DNA of 64,000 bases, from NCBI GenBank assembly GCA_004431415.1, contig QPMI01000089.1, forward strand, positions 1 through 64,000. The letters are read 5' to 3'. The position numbers and the translations under genes are program-made. Source of the DNA: Cyanophora paradoxa (Eukaryota > Glaucocystophyceae > Cyanophorales > Cyanophoraceae). Position 1 is the stretch's first letter. Each line of letters opens with the position of its first letter. This document shows positions 37,784-48,080 of the stretch, piece after piece. The notes below the pieces were generated by a model. That model was not told the DNA's origin. It saw only the letters and a list, made by a program, of their open reading frames with translations, and did not search any database.

Positions 37784-38629
37784 TTATGGGGTTGGGTCAT
37801 CAATTACATCTGGCTCTTGGTAAAACCCTGTAACTGAAAGAGTATCAGGAGTTACACCTCTAAGAGCTGATACAGCGGCTATATCTGTTCTCAAACCGAT
37901 AAGAGTTATAGTATATAACCCAATATCTGTAACAAACAAGTCAAAGGTGAAATTATTATTATAAACACAGTAGCCATAACCGAAATGATTATATCCCTGA
38001 ACATTGAAATAGTATTTATGACCTACTTGATTGTTGTTGGCTCTACAAAGGGAAAGCATTGCAGATGGAATCGCAAGACCTCTCAGTACTCTTTTGGTTC
38101 CTTCAATTAATTCCGAGTTTTCAAGAGTAACAGTATATCCAATGTAAAATTGAATTAATGGCTGCTGTGCGACAGGAGTATATAATCGAATTCGTTGGGG
38201 GTCTTCCACATTTTGCTCTAGAGTATCTGGGACATCATTATACGAAATTGAGGATGAAAGCTGACCTGAAATTCGACAGCCACCCCCAATAAATGCTCCT
38301 CCTGATCTCACAGTGACAGCTGCAGAATTCTTATCGAAATCAAGGGCTTTCAGATCAACACTGTAAGCATCTGGACCTCCATTGGTAGGCTGAAAGAAGT
38401 TTGCATTTGTGACAAGAAGTCGAGTTGTTTTAACCACACCTGAATTCTTATCAGCTCTCAGCTCTTTAACTCGAATAATCGAATTTTTATCAAAGGAGTT
38501 GCCATTGGAGTTGGGTCTCTCTGTGGATTCTAAACCACGAACCTCATCATTTACTTCATGCTGGCGAAAGTGCATTGCAGGGGATCCAAGGGAATATATA
38601 GGCAGTTGAACTCGATTATATTCACCCAT
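37784..38629 (-). CDS. Spike/fibre protein B of element 2, 281 aa
   Basis: The start is set at MGEYNRVQLPIYSLGSPA (38627-38629), matching MTEYNRVQ in element 1; the frame is open 13 codons further upstream. Anchor motifs are RQHEVNDEVRGLESTE, KELRADKNSGVVKTT and VRSGGAFIGGGCRISG. The C-terminal domain is unrecognised. It is the orthologue of 8774-9622 and directly follows spike A, without the HNH gene found there in element 1. Confidence 0.75.
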   Translation of the reverse strand: MGEYNRVQLPIYSLGSPAMHFRQHEVNDEVRGLESTERPNSNGNSFDKNSIIRVKELRADKNSGVVKTTRLLVTNANFFQPTNGGPDAYSVDLKALDFDKNSAAVTVRSGGAFIGGGCRISGQLSSSISYNDVPDTLEQNVEDPQRIRLYTPVAQQPLIQFYIGYTVTLENSELIEGTKRVLRGLAIPSAMLSLCRANNNQVGHKYYFNVQGYNHFGYGYCVYNNNFTFDLFVTDIGLYTITLIGLRTDIAAVSALRGVTPDTLSVTGFYQEPDVIDDPTP

Positions 38630-38664
38630 TGCTTCTTTTACTAAGAAGGAAAGAAAAATAATGT

Positions 38665-38931
38665 TCACAGCTCTTCTGTGATAATATTATACTCGATCGC
38701 TTTTTTCACAGTTCCCCTTTGGAATGCCTGTAACACAATTGCTTCCTTTGAGGTTGGTATTTGAACTCCACCTGAGATGCAAGAGTGGATCTCTTTCTGA
38801 ACAATCTCATCAATTGCGATTCTTGCCCTGTTATGGGCTGCATTATCAATCCAATCTTGAACAGAAGCAGCACAAAATTCCATTCCCAACTTCTCAATAT
38901 CAGATAGAACCACTTGGTAAATATTCGACAT
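38665..38931 (-). CDS. Small conserved helical protein of element 2, 88 aa
   Basis: The near-identical partner of 9853-10116 (DWIDNAAHNRARIAIDEIVQKEI, QIPTSKEAIVLQAFQRGTVKK). It is among the most conserved proteins between the elements, hinting at an essential role in fibre assembly. Confidence 0.72.
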   Translation of the reverse strand: MSNIYQVVLSDIEKLGMEFCAASVQDWIDNAAHNRARIAIDEIVQKEIHSCISGGVQIPTSKEAIVLQAFQRGTVKKAIEYNIITEEL

Positions 38932-38953
38932 TTCCTAAACTACCATAAGAAAA

Positions 38954-39973
38954 TTAAACGATGCTTATTAATTCACCTGAGAAGGCTGTTTGACTTGCAT
39001 AGGAACCGACTGAATTTGTAACAAGTGTCACATATTCGTTTTGGGCAAGATTGAGAATGCAAGAGAAACACAGCGCTTTATTTGTTGTTGACAGATTGTG
39101 AACTTGGGAAATGCTCAATCCCCCTGGATCTGCATTGTTTACCCTGAGAAACAATTCAATAGCAGAAGTTGTGGTTGAAGAAGTGAATACTGAAAATCGA
39201 TAGTGTCCTGCAACAGGTGCTGTGAACCTTCCAGTTGATGTGCTGAATGAATTGGTATTGTTTACTCGAACTGTTGCCCAGTTTATTAGATCAGCAGAAG
39301 TTGTAGCAGTGTGGTTGTAGCCAAGTTGAACTGAAAATCGTGGATGTGATGTTTTGAGATAACACCCTGTATTAACTGTCAAACTATTCGCTTCCAGAGT
39401 AGCGACAGTGTTACTATTTCGTTTGAGAAGAAGGTCTACATTGGCTCCTGTATCGATTTCTGGTGTGACAACCTTGTTTGTTGCTGTGATTATGGATTGT
39501 GAGGCAACTGGTAGTGAAATACCAGCATTTGCTGTTACCAATCCTGTAAAGGTGCTTGTTCCTGTAATACTTACCTGATTTGCTGTAAGGGTTCCATCAA
39601 CCCTTGCCCCATCTCCAATGTAAGCTCCTCCACTTCTCACAACAAGAGCAGAGTTATTGATTGTATTGTTAAATGTTACTATTTTGGGTGTGGTGAACCC
39701 TCCTACATCATCATATATTGATGAATCGGAAACAATCTGACCTGATTGAACTTGGTTCTTGTTTGAAACTATTAAACCTGTGGTTCTCACCTTGCCCCCA
39801 TTGCGATCACATCGAATTTCTTTGCATCTGATCACAGAGTTTTGGGAAAACGAATCGGCTCCTGTTGTTTCAGTGCAAATAAACCCAGGGGTTGCATCTG
39901 TTACTGTGTGGTTGAGTTGATGTATTTTTGGGGCAGCATAACAGAACACAGGAACAGCTATTTGTGTAGACAT
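38954..39973 (-). CDS. Spike/fibre protein C of element 2, C1q/TNF-like tip, 339 aa
   Basis: Orthologue of 10137-11159. The first 120 residues are highly similar (QIAVPVFCYAAPKIHQLNH, KEIRCDRNGGKVRTT, VVRSGGAYIGDGARVDGTLT). The C1q-like head is also present (TGRFTAPVAGHYRFSVFTS, QNEYVTLVTN) but more divergent. It probably forms trimers. Confidence 0.8.
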   Translation of the reverse strand: MSTQIAVPVFCYAAPKIHQLNHTVTDATPGFICTETTGADSFSQNSVIRCKEIRCDRNGGKVRTTGLIVSNKNQVQSGQIVSDSSIYDDVGGFTTPKIVTFNNTINNSALVVRSGGAYIGDGARVDGTLTANQVSITGTSTFTGLVTANAGISLPVASQSIITATNKVVTPEIDTGANVDLLLKRNSNTVATLEANSLTVNTGCYLKTSHPRFSVQLGYNHTATTSADLINWATVRVNNTNSFSTSTGRFTAPVAGHYRFSVFTSSTTTSAIELFLRVNNADPGGLSISQVHNLSTTNKALCFSCILNLAQNEYVTLVTNSVGSYASQTAFSGELISIV

Positions 39974-39995
39974 TCTTTATATTATGTAGACAATA

Positions 39996-41063
39996 TTAAG
40001 AATGGACAAGCATACATCCAAAGAACCATCTGATATTATAATATATAGAACCTCCACCACTGCTATTATATGATATTCTGATGGAATCATTGGCTTGAAG
40101 GTCTACAATAATTTCGAACCCATTGTTTGCATATGCAGATGCATAATTAGTATTAACTTCAATTCCAGATGAGCTTCCGTTTTTCTGTAAAAATGTAACA
40201 ATATTAGTTGTTCTTCCAGTCCAATAACAGGATCCACTAAATGTGACAAGATAGTTTCCTGTAACAGGGGCAGTAAAAAGCCCTGTCGCAGGATCGAAAT
40301 GATTTCCTTGGTTCACTATGACTCCTGTTGTTGGATATATATTTATTGAGGAAATTGTTGCAGTTATTGACCCATTTGGTTGCTGTTTTGTTGCAAAGAA
40401 ACGAGGATGGCTACTTAATTTGAGATATTTGCTTGTCGGAAGTGTGAGATGTTGAACAGTTGTGTTATCTGTCTGAATAGTTTTTTGAAGAGAAAGAATG
40501 GTATCCCCATTCCTCTTGTAATTTATGACCATGTCACTCATGTTATCAATCTCAGGTGTGTTTATTCTTGTAGAAAGTGTGAGTGTTCCATACTGAATAT
40601 TTCCTAAAAGCCCACCATTGAAGTTCATAAACCCGCCAAAACTACTTGTCCCACTCACAGATAGTTGATTTGCTGTGACAGTTCCTGCTACATTTGCTCC
40701 ATCTCCAATGTAGGCTCCTCCACTCTTGACTACAAGAGCGGAATTATTACTTGTGTTACCAAAAGTAACTATCTGAGCTGTGGTAAATCCACCTACATTA
40801 TCATATACTGCTGAATCTGGGACAACTTGACCTGCTTGAACCTGATTTTTGTTCGAGATAATAATCCCTGTGGTTCTTATCTTGCCTCCATTTCGATCAC
40901 ATCGAATTTCTTTGACTCTCAGTATATTATTCTCTGTGAAAGAGGTATTACTTGAAGTTTCAGTGCAAATATACCCAGGGGTTGAATCAACTACTCCATG
41001 AGAGGTGCTGTGCAGTGATTTGGCTGCAAGTTCATAGTTTGGGATTTCTAATAGAGAGGTCAT
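39996..41063 (-). CDS. Spike/fibre protein D of element 2, C1q-like tip, 355 aa
   Basis: The start is at MTSLLEIPNYELAAK (41061-41063), as in element 1. The anchor and stalk are close to 11182-12231. The head has TGLFTAPVTGNYLVTFSGS and differs from the element 1 head in most positions. It lies 19 bp behind the long fibre gene, the same gap as in element 1. Confidence 0.8.
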   Translation of the reverse strand: MTSLLEIPNYELAAKSLHSTSHGVVDSTPGYICTETSSNTSFTENNILRVKEIRCDRNGGKIRTTGIIISNKNQVQAGQVVPDSAVYDNVGGFTTAQIVTFGNTSNNSALVVKSGGAYIGDGANVAGTVTANQLSVSGTSSFGGFMNFNGGLLGNIQYGTLTLSTRINTPEIDNMSDMVINYKRNGDTILSLQKTIQTDNTTVQHLTLPTSKYLKLSSHPRFFATKQQPNGSITATISSINIYPTTGVIVNQGNHFDPATGLFTAPVTGNYLVTFSGSCYWTGRTTNIVTFLQKNGSSSGIEVNTNYASAYANNGFEIIVDLQANDSIRISYNSSGGGSIYYNIRWFFGCMLVHS

Positions 41064-41082
41064 CTTTATAATTACGAAATAG

Positions 41083-44000
41083 TTAAATTGCAACAGCAGT
41101 GTAATGAATTGTTACAGTAATGTCTGGTCTGTCAAAAGAACTTAATGGAACTATTTCAAGCTCACATGTGAAATAGCTACTGTAAACTTGTTTAAGCCTA
41201 ACATACATGCGGTAGTAGTAGGCTGTCTCATTGTGTTGTATACCGGTTGTTACAATAGGAGGGTTAGCAAAGCTGCTGTTGAAATTAATAGTGAGGTTAA
41301 ACCTATGGTCAGGGTTTGCCCAAAGATAAGGAGTAGTGTAAGCATACGTTCCTGCTTGAATTTTCCCATTAAAGTATGCATTTAGTTGACTGGATAGATC
41401 TGCTTCTGTAATACATCTACTTATAGTAGCATTATTGGAAGGATTCATAGCATAGAAATTTCTTGCATAGGCATTTCCACGAACAAGTAAGGTTTTATCA
41501 AAGTAATTTTGCGAATTGTGAAAAAACCAAGTTTCTTCAAACATTGGTCCAGCTGGTTCTACAATCTGACCTGATCCTACATACATTGTGTTGTTGGCTC
41601 TAATAGTGGTAGCTGTAAATGGATCAAGAGTTGGTCTGTTGGTCAGATCATTGTAGTTCCCTGAGAAAATCGCTGGTTTGTTATAGATATCTGTATTCCA
41701 ATCATGAGTGTGTGCAAAATCTGTAATCTCTGCCTTAGTGTGGGTGTGACCTACATATGCAACATTTCCAAGATCTGTAATCTCTGCCTTGGTGTGGGTG
41801 TGACCTACATAAGCAACATTTCCAAGATCTAATATCTCTGATTTAACATGAGTGTGAGCGAAATTAGTAATATCTGCTCTTGTGTGGTAGTGTGCAAAAT
41901 CTGTAATTTGTGATTTTGTGTGAGTGTGTGCGAAATCTGTGATCTCTGCCTTTGTATGGTTGTGTGATCTATTATTAAGGTCGAGGAAACTACCCGAAAA
42001 TGCAACAGGATGCAGATTTGCAGCAGTAGGTTTATTGATGAGATCATTATAATCTCCTGTGAACGAAATGGTTTTCAGTTCACCCCTTCCAACATAATCA
42101 GAAGGGAGGTCAATCTTGATGGGCATAATAGCTGGATCATCAGGTATCTCATACTCACCTCCTGGATGAACCACAGGAAAGGTTTGATTGCTTTCAGTAT
42201 GGACAAAGAAGTTACATGCTGTTACTGTTCCATCAATGATTCCACCTGTGAGAGGGAGGTAATTGCCTGTTACACCTATACCTGCAATGATTACATTCAG
42301 CTCTGTTTCATCTATGTAGTTTTGGGCTTGCAGGTAATCCTCTGTAACCACTCTTGATATAGTTTCATTGTGAATATTTTTTGCAGCCATCCTCTGATTA
42401 GCTTCCAGAACCCCACCATAATTCGTTTTTATCCATGCAAGCTCTGCCCTCCCATAATTATCATTTGCAGTTCCCACTATGGGAATGTAGGAATACTTAT
42501 CTCGACTGAAAACTATCATTGGTCTTGAGCCATCTAAGCTGCTTACATCTGCTACATGAACCTGTATAGCAGAGTTGTAATTTTGGTAGGTTGCTGGGTC
42601 TGTTGGGACTCTGAATGTATCTGTGGGAATGTCAGCCTCCATGTAGCTTGACACAAAGATATTTGGTATGGTTGCTCCTGGTGGTGGTGGGGTTTCAAAA
42701 GAGCCTGGTAATGTCCTAATATGAAGTGGTCCTCTCATAGCTGAATTTGCAAGTGTCCCATTCACATGTACATAGTGTTCATTCAAAAAGATTCTTTCTG
42801 GGACATTACAAGTCTGATAAAGAGAAACCCCCAAGTTATCAAGAGGCTCTACCTTTGCGAATTCTGGTTGGTCATTGATCTCATCCCAAGTATGTTCATG
42901 TTTGCTTGGTGGAAATTCTTCTGGTATTCCATCAATCTCTCCCCAATCATGCCTGTGATCCTCTGGTGGATACTTTTGAGGTTTGCCTAAGATCTCATCC
43001 CAATCATGGTTGTGATCCTCTGGGGGATACTTTGCAGGCTTATTATTAATTTGTTCATAATCAGGAAAGAACTCCCAGATCTCAGGTCGAAATCCATCTG
43101 GTAATAATTCCTCATGGGGTTCATAAGGTTGCTCATAATCAACAGCTGGTGGATCATGCCCATCTGGTAAATACTCCTCATCAGGTTCATAGTTCTGCTC
43201 ATACTCAAACTCTTGTGGATCTAAGCCATCTGGTAGTATCTCCTCCTCATTGGGGTCAAACTGATCATATTCATATTCTTGTGGGTCAAAACCATCTGGT
43301 AAATATTCTTCCTCATCTGGAACGAATTGATATTCATCAAGCTCTAATATATCGACTTCAGGAGGTAAATACTGCTCATCTATTTGCTTTCTGGGTTCAA
43401 TTATAGGTTTATTGCGAACTTGCTCCCAACTAACAATATGCTGCCCAAAGGCTACATCTTCAGTTGCTGTGTATTCTCTTCCAGGCTGCTTCTTTGGTGT
43501 TAGATCGGGTGGTCCATTGGGAAATGGAATAGGGAATGGGACAGTAGGTCCATTGGGACCATAATGCTCAATGATTTCCCTTAGGGTTTTCTCACTTACA
43601 AGCTTCTCACCATTTGCATACACATTACTGCCATGGATATTTCGCCATTGCCTGGTTCGAATTCCAAGGTCTTTCACATTGCTATACAAAGGCAAAAGGT
43701 GCCTATCCATTTCGACTAAATCAGGATGTAAATGGATTGCTACTGGTTGACTGGGGCTACTGTTGATTGTAATTGATGGCTTTTTTTGATGGACATCTTT
43801 TGGAGTAAAGAACCCAAAAGGCTCATTCCTCGCAAAGTCATATGTAATATCCTTAGGGTAGACATCATTTGTGTAGGAGACCTGATTTGTATTGGCAATA
43901 GGACCCACTTGCAATACTTGGGGAACCTCAGCTTTTGCAGTGCTGCCCTCATTGTAAATTCGCAAAGCTGTGTTCTGTTTGCCCTGCTCATCTTGAACAT

Positions 44001-44337
44001 TGAAAATCAATCGACCACTATCGAACCTGGAAGGTATATCTGGGTGAGTGCCACTGGTTTTTAGTTTCCTAGGTCTCCTTCTTGTTGCTTTGATCTCTGC
44101 AACTTGGTTGGCTTTCACATTACCCAAACTAAAGGCTACACTGACATCCTCTTTATCTGGATCAGTTTGATTCACAGATAAAGCATGCTCTCTTGACTGA
44201 GTCTTAGATGAATTATCGGAACTGTGGTCAATTGAAACTGAACCCTTTACTTTAATATTATCAAAGTTCACATGCTTGGTGCTGCTTGCATTATCATCTT
44301 GAATGGTTTCTAGATTGGGAGGGTAATTGAAGCTCAT
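41083..44337 (-). CDS. Long tail-fibre-like protein of element 2, 1084 aa
   Basis: Same modular order as 12251-15427: FDSGRLIFNVQDEQGK, DLGIRTRQWRNIHGSNVYANG, then an acidic repeat region with about five EEYLPDGFDPQEYEYDQ-like units (two in element 1), three PPEDHRHDW-type units (four in element 1) and seven H-x-H repeats, two of which carry a DLGNVAYVGHTHTKAEI variant. The C-terminus is H-type-lectin-like (FNSSFANPPIVTTGIQHNE ... VTIHYTAVAI). The N-terminal 90 residues are unrelated to element 1. The frame is intact. Confidence 0.85.
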   Translation of the reverse strand: MSFNYPPNLETIQDDNASSTKHVNFDNIKVKGSVSIDHSSDNSSKTQSREHALSVNQTDPDKEDVSVAFSLGNVKANQVAEIKATRRRPRKLKTSGTHPDIPSRFDSGRLIFNVQDEQGKQNTALRIYNEGSTAKAEVPQVLQVGPIANTNQVSYTNDVYPKDITYDFARNEPFGFFTPKDVHQKKPSITINSSPSQPVAIHLHPDLVEMDRHLLPLYSNVKDLGIRTRQWRNIHGSNVYANGEKLVSEKTLREIIEHYGPNGPTVPFPIPFPNGPPDLTPKKQPGREYTATEDVAFGQHIVSWEQVRNKPIIEPRKQIDEQYLPPEVDILELDEYQFVPDEEEYLPDGFDPQEYEYDQFDPNEEEILPDGLDPQEFEYEQNYEPDEEYLPDGHDPPAVDYEQPYEPHEELLPDGFRPEIWEFFPDYEQINNKPAKYPPEDHNHDWDEILGKPQKYPPEDHRHDWGEIDGIPEEFPPSKHEHTWDEINDQPEFAKVEPLDNLGVSLYQTCNVPERIFLNEHYVHVNGTLANSAMRGPLHIRTLPGSFETPPPPGATIPNIFVSSYMEADIPTDTFRVPTDPATYQNYNSAIQVHVADVSSLDGSRPMIVFSRDKYSYIPIVGTANDNYGRAELAWIKTNYGGVLEANQRMAAKNIHNETISRVVTEDYLQAQNYIDETELNVIIAGIGVTGNYLPLTGGIIDGTVTACNFFVHTESNQTFPVVHPGGEYEIPDDPAIMPIKIDLPSDYVGRGELKTISFTGDYNDLINKPTAANLHPVAFSGSFLDLNNRSHNHTKAEITDFAHTHTKSQITDFAHYHTRADITNFAHTHVKSEILDLGNVAYVGHTHTKAEITDLGNVAYVGHTHTKAEITDFAHTHDWNTDIYNKPAIFSGNYNDLTNRPTLDPFTATTIRANNTMYVGSGQIVEPAGPMFEETWFFHNSQNYFDKTLLVRGNAYARNFYAMNPSNNATISRCITEADLSSQLNAYFNGKIQAGTYAYTTPYLWANPDHRFNLTINFNSSFANPPIVTTGIQHNETAYYYRMYVRLKQVYSSYFTCELEIVPLSSFDRPDITVTIHYTAVAI

Positions 44338-44380
44338 GGCTTTTACTATATGGATTTATAAAATTCCTGATAAGTAAAAG
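44338..44380. promoter_or_regulatory. 43-bp divergent promoter, fibre/patatin of element 2
   Basis: Contains ACTATATGGATTTATAAAATT between the two ATGs. It is in the same position as the 22-bp spacer of element 1. Confidence 0.4.
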
Positions 44381-45937
44381 ATGCCTCTCAAAATAGTCCT
44401 AAGTCTGTCAGGGGGAGGTGCAAGGGGCATTATCATAACCAGGCTGCTAAAAGAAATCGAAAATCGAACTGGCAGGAGAATAATCGATCTTGTGGATCTT
44501 GTAAGTGGAACTTCCACTGGTGGGATCATTGCAATCGGTTTGAATATCAGGCATCCTGATAAACCAGGTGAACCTAAACTGACAGCAAACGATTTACACA
44601 ATATTTACCTAACTCAACTGCCCTTGATTTTCACAAATCCTCGAAATATCATCGAAAATGCCCTATTTAACACAAAGTATGATGTGGGACCCTTGGAGAC
44701 TGCAATCAATTCAGTTACTGGTGAATCACTAATACAGGATTCCCTAAAGGACATTGTGATCACATCCTTTGATACTCAGAATATGAAACCAATATTTATC
44801 ACAAATGATAACAATTACAACTTTATGCCTTGTAAGATTGCTGCTAGGGCTACTTCTGCTGCTCCTACATATTTCTCTCCTGTAAGCATTGTTGATTTCA
44901 ATCGGGGGGTATATGTCTGTCTAATTGATGGTGCCATTTCGGGAAACAATAATCCCAGTGTGTGTGGTTACAGCCATGCAAAGAAAATTTACAGTGATGA
45001 TGATGATATTATAGTAATAAGTATATCTTGTGGAGAGGTGGACCCACATTTAGAGTCTGACTATGTGGGTTATGCTTATGAGACTGTAAACAGCTGGGGC
45101 ATTCTCTCATGGATTGCCTCAACAGATGGAAGCCCATTGATTAACATGCTCATGGCTGCAAGTGAGCTATCTGCCCTTGATAAGATGGAGGAGTTGTTAC
45201 CCTACAACTATGATCAGGATTATGGGAGATACTATAGGCTATCAGTCCCTCTTCCAAATCATATAGTAAGCTCTCTGGATGACACTTCTAAAATCCCAGA
45301 TATGCTTTCTTTCACTGAAACCTACATTGCAGCAAACAATGATATGATCAATAAGCTTTGCAGCCTATTAGTAGCAAACTATGAATTAAAGAACCCTTCA
45401 AAGGCTTACATCTCATCCACTCTCACAGAGTCACCTCCTTTAGATGCTAATTGGTATCAGCTTGCAGATGATGCCTGTACTGCCTCATCCTCTGTGACAG
45501 GTAAAGAGCCTTTCATGGCTAGACCTTCAGCATTTGGCTGGGAAGCTGGAGCCTATGCTCCTGAACAGATATGGGAAACCCCCACTGAATACCTTCAAGT
45601 TGCTTTCCCATATACTTTTGAACTCTCTTCTGTGATTGCCTATGGATCAGGGGACACCAATGCTTTTATTAAGACTTTCAATGTGGCAACATCCACTGAT
45701 GGGATCAACTGGTCTTTTATTCGATCAGATGGGCAGAACAAAATATATGTCTGTGAGAACATTAACAATGCTCACAACTCAGGTGATATGGCTCTATTGA
45801 GTGGATTTCCTCTCAGCATCAAGGATGCTTTTTACATAGGTTATTCTCTCAGAATCAAATATATTCGCATTTATCCCCTTGTGTATGTGAATGCTCCCAC
45901 AATGAGAGTTGATTTCACAGGTGCCTTTATTCGATAA
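44381..45937 (+). CDS. Patatin-like phospholipase with discoidin-like C-terminus, 518 aa
   Basis: Patatin motifs are SLSGGGARGIII (residues 7-18), SGTSTGGI near 46 and LIDGAISGNNNPS near 180. The C-terminal about 150 residues (TEYLQVAFPYTFELSSVIAYG ... KYIRIYPLVYVNAPTMRVDFTGAFIR) fit the F5/8 type C pattern. It is the orthologue of 15450-16934 with an intact frame. Retention in a decaying element suggests either recent decay or a use of its own. Confidence 0.88.
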   Translation: MPLKIVLSLSGGGARGIIITRLLKEIENRTGRRIIDLVDLVSGTSTGGIIAIGLNIRHPDKPGEPKLTANDLHNIYLTQLPLIFTNPRNIIENALFNTKYDVGPLETAINSVTGESLIQDSLKDIVITSFDTQNMKPIFITNDNNYNFMPCKIAARATSAAPTYFSPVSIVDFNRGVYVCLIDGAISGNNNPSVCGYSHAKKIYSDDDDIIVISISCGEVDPHLESDYVGYAYETVNSWGILSWIASTDGSPLINMLMAASELSALDKMEELLPYNYDQDYGRYYRLSVPLPNHIVSSLDDTSKIPDMLSFTETYIAANNDMINKLCSLLVANYELKNPSKAYISSTLTESPPLDANWYQLADDACTASSSVTGKEPFMARPSAFGWEAGAYAPEQIWETPTEYLQVAFPYTFELSSVIAYGSGDTNAFIKTFNVATSTDGINWSFIRSDGQNKIYVCENINNAHNSGDMALLSGFPLSIKDAFYIGYSLRIKYIRIYPLVYVNAPTMRVDFTGAFIR

Positions 45938-46859
45938 ACTCCAACTGAAAAGAATTATCGATTCCATTCATATCAATCAGTTCACCAAAGTAATCTTTAA
46001 ACTCCACAGTGAGTTCCCTTATCACCAGGTTTCTGTCATTGATTTGAATAAATTCTGCATGCTCACCACTATGGTAAACATAGCCACCTATATCCTTACT
46101 CAATTGTAATCTAAGGATAGCCCCCTGGTTGTGTGGTTGCGATTTCGGAATTATATTGTGTCTGCTGGCAAAGGGGGCAAGCTCTTTAATATGCATGTAC
46201 AGATACTGCTCAGCATTCATATCAGACATCTTCCTGCTGTCAAAATAATACTGCAAGGGCTTAGAGGAGAGTCTGGGTCCTGAGAAGGTGATTCCCCATG
46301 CTGGGTGATCAGGTGTAATAGGTTTGCCATCATACTTTAAAAGGTTCTCAGGTCGATATGGAGATCCACCAACAGGAGGAGTGCTATAATACCCAGTGGT
46401 GTATTCAGTAGAACTTACACCCAAAAGCTTCCCTATTCGCTTGTTGCTTGCAATAAAACGGAACTCATGGTTACTGTAAAACTCCACTTTATAGGTAGTT
46501 GGATTGTAGAATATCTTGAACTCAAAAAACACAGTTTTATCTGCAATGGTTTTGAAGCTTGAATAGTTCAGCCCATAATTATAGGGATGTGTTACCCCAA
46601 AATGACCCTGGTTAATGTAGCCACTGGGAAGGGGATACACTTTCTGTGTGATGATTTCATTGTATGAACCATCTTGGTAGTTAAAATCAACTGTTAAATG
46701 ATCAGTTCCCACACTGTTATAGATACTGTTTGGAATCTCTGCATATAGAACCCTGCATTCCCTTGGTCTCTCTACTGGAGTTGTGAGGGTGACCCTGTAA
46801 GAGTTTTCATTTTGTCCTTGGCTTCTATCCCTGCTATCAATATTAACAAGTCGATTCAT
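45927..46859 (-). CDS. Penton/minor capsid-type protein, 310 aa
   Basis: The start MNRLVNIDSRDRSQGQNENS, then VERPRECRVLYAEIPNSIYNSV, is the PLV/giant-virus penton-family N-terminus. The C-terminal half has MNAEQYLYMHIKELAPFASR and LQLSKDIGGYVYHSGEHAEF, alignable with both frames of the broken gene 17287-18239. The stop overlaps the end of the patatin gene by 11 bp (convergent). Intact here. Confidence 0.78.
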   Translation of the reverse strand: MNRLVNIDSRDRSQGQNENSYRVTLTTPVERPRECRVLYAEIPNSIYNSVGTDHLTVDFNYQDGSYNEIITQKVYPLPSGYINQGHFGVTHPYNYGLNYSSFKTIADKTVFFEFKIFYNPTTYKVEFYSNHEFRFIASNKRIGKLLGVSSTEYTTGYYSTPPVGGSPYRPENLLKYDGKPITPDHPAWGITFSGPRLSSKPLQYYFDSRKMSDMNAEQYLYMHIKELAPFASRHNIIPKSQPHNQGAILRLQLSKDIGGYVYHSGEHAEFIQINDRNLVIRELTVEFKDYFGELIDMNGIDNSFQLEFIE

Positions 46860-46888
46860 TTTAATATATAAATATAGATAAAAGAAGA

Positions 46889-47899
46889 ATGCCTGTGGAT
46901 TACATCGAGGTTAGCTCATTTAATACAATCTCTGGTGATGGTCCCACATCAAGCTTTGTGGCTAGACTCCCCAGTACTTATGAGAATGTGAGGGCTGTGA
47001 GACTGGTCTCAGCCGAATTTTATAACAGCATCCCTATGGTGAGTGGGGAAACCAAAGCAGGAGATGTCACAGTTGATAACACATTTAGTATTTATTATTC
47101 TGAAGAACTTGCAGGAGCTGGAATTACAGGAATTCCAACAACTCGCCCAGCTGCTGATTTTGAACAATGGAAACAATTCATTGTAAATCGCGAAACCCCC
47201 ATTCAAAACCACCAACAGCTGGTGAATGTTATAAATGAAAAGTTTAATGACAGAAATCCTTAACCATCTCTTCGCTGCAAATGGGATGAGACACTGAAAC
47301 GAATTATTTTCCATTCCGAAAAAAAGTTTTACCTGGCTTTCTCACTTGCTGTAAACCCAAACCTGCAAACAATCCAAAAGCTGTTAAGCTCAGCTCGACT
47401 TTTTGGTCTTGATCCTGGAAGATATGGCAATTCCCCAATCAAATCACAAGTTTATGATGGTCTCACTGATGGTATCTTTACTGGGACTCGAGTGAACGGT
47501 ATTATATCTTCATTTGAGCCTGAGACGACCAGGGATAGTGTTTTGTTTGTGAGAGTAAAGGAGCTGGGTGATCTGGTGCAATGTGGGGATGGTCTTCTGA
47601 CTGGTTACTTCCATAAAATAGTGGTCCCTGACAAAGATTATGGTGAGCATGTAGTTTACAATTCGACAGAGGCTCATCCACTTTACAAATACTATAATAA
47701 GAAGGTTGGATTATCCACTTTCTCGGTTGATATTGTGAATGCTGTTAATGAACCAATTGATTTCGAGGGTCAACCTGTTCATCTTACCTTTGAAATTCGC
47801 TATGGTGATGAGCCAGCTGGGGACCCAGTTTATGAATACTATAAGATGAGAATGTCGCAGCTTCACCCTTCCTATCCAGTTATTACAAACTTCGCATAA
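46889..47899 (+). pseudogene. Minor capsid protein 2 with in-frame stop
   Basis: Related to 18268-19224. The frame starts MPVDYIEVSSF and reads to TAA at 47261-47263. Codons immediately after the stop stay in the same frame and are conserved to the end (RVKELGDLVQ, EIRYGDEPAGDPVYEYYKM). So one nonsense codon, not a frameshift, breaks the gene. No other damage is visible in the 336 residues. Confidence 0.8.
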
Positions 47900-47952
47900 A
47901 TTAAGGATCATTGGTAGATTTTTTATGTTGCAGTATAATAAAAGAGAATATA

Positions 47953-48075
47953 ATGGATATCAGTTCCACTCTTCAAAGACTTTCGCTGAAAGAAGCCCTA
48001 ACAACCCCAGAGGAGGCGAAAGCCTTTTTCCTGGATAACTCCCTTATGCTTGGTCTCGAATCCAAGTCAAACTAA
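47953..48075 (+). pseudogene. Major capsid protein remnant, first 40 codons
   Basis: MDISSTLQRLSLKEALTTPE... aligns with the first 40 residues of the element 1 capsid protein and then meets TAA. The remaining about 420 codons are deleted together with the first half of the ATPase gene. Confidence 0.85.
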
Positions 48076-48080
48076 ACCAT

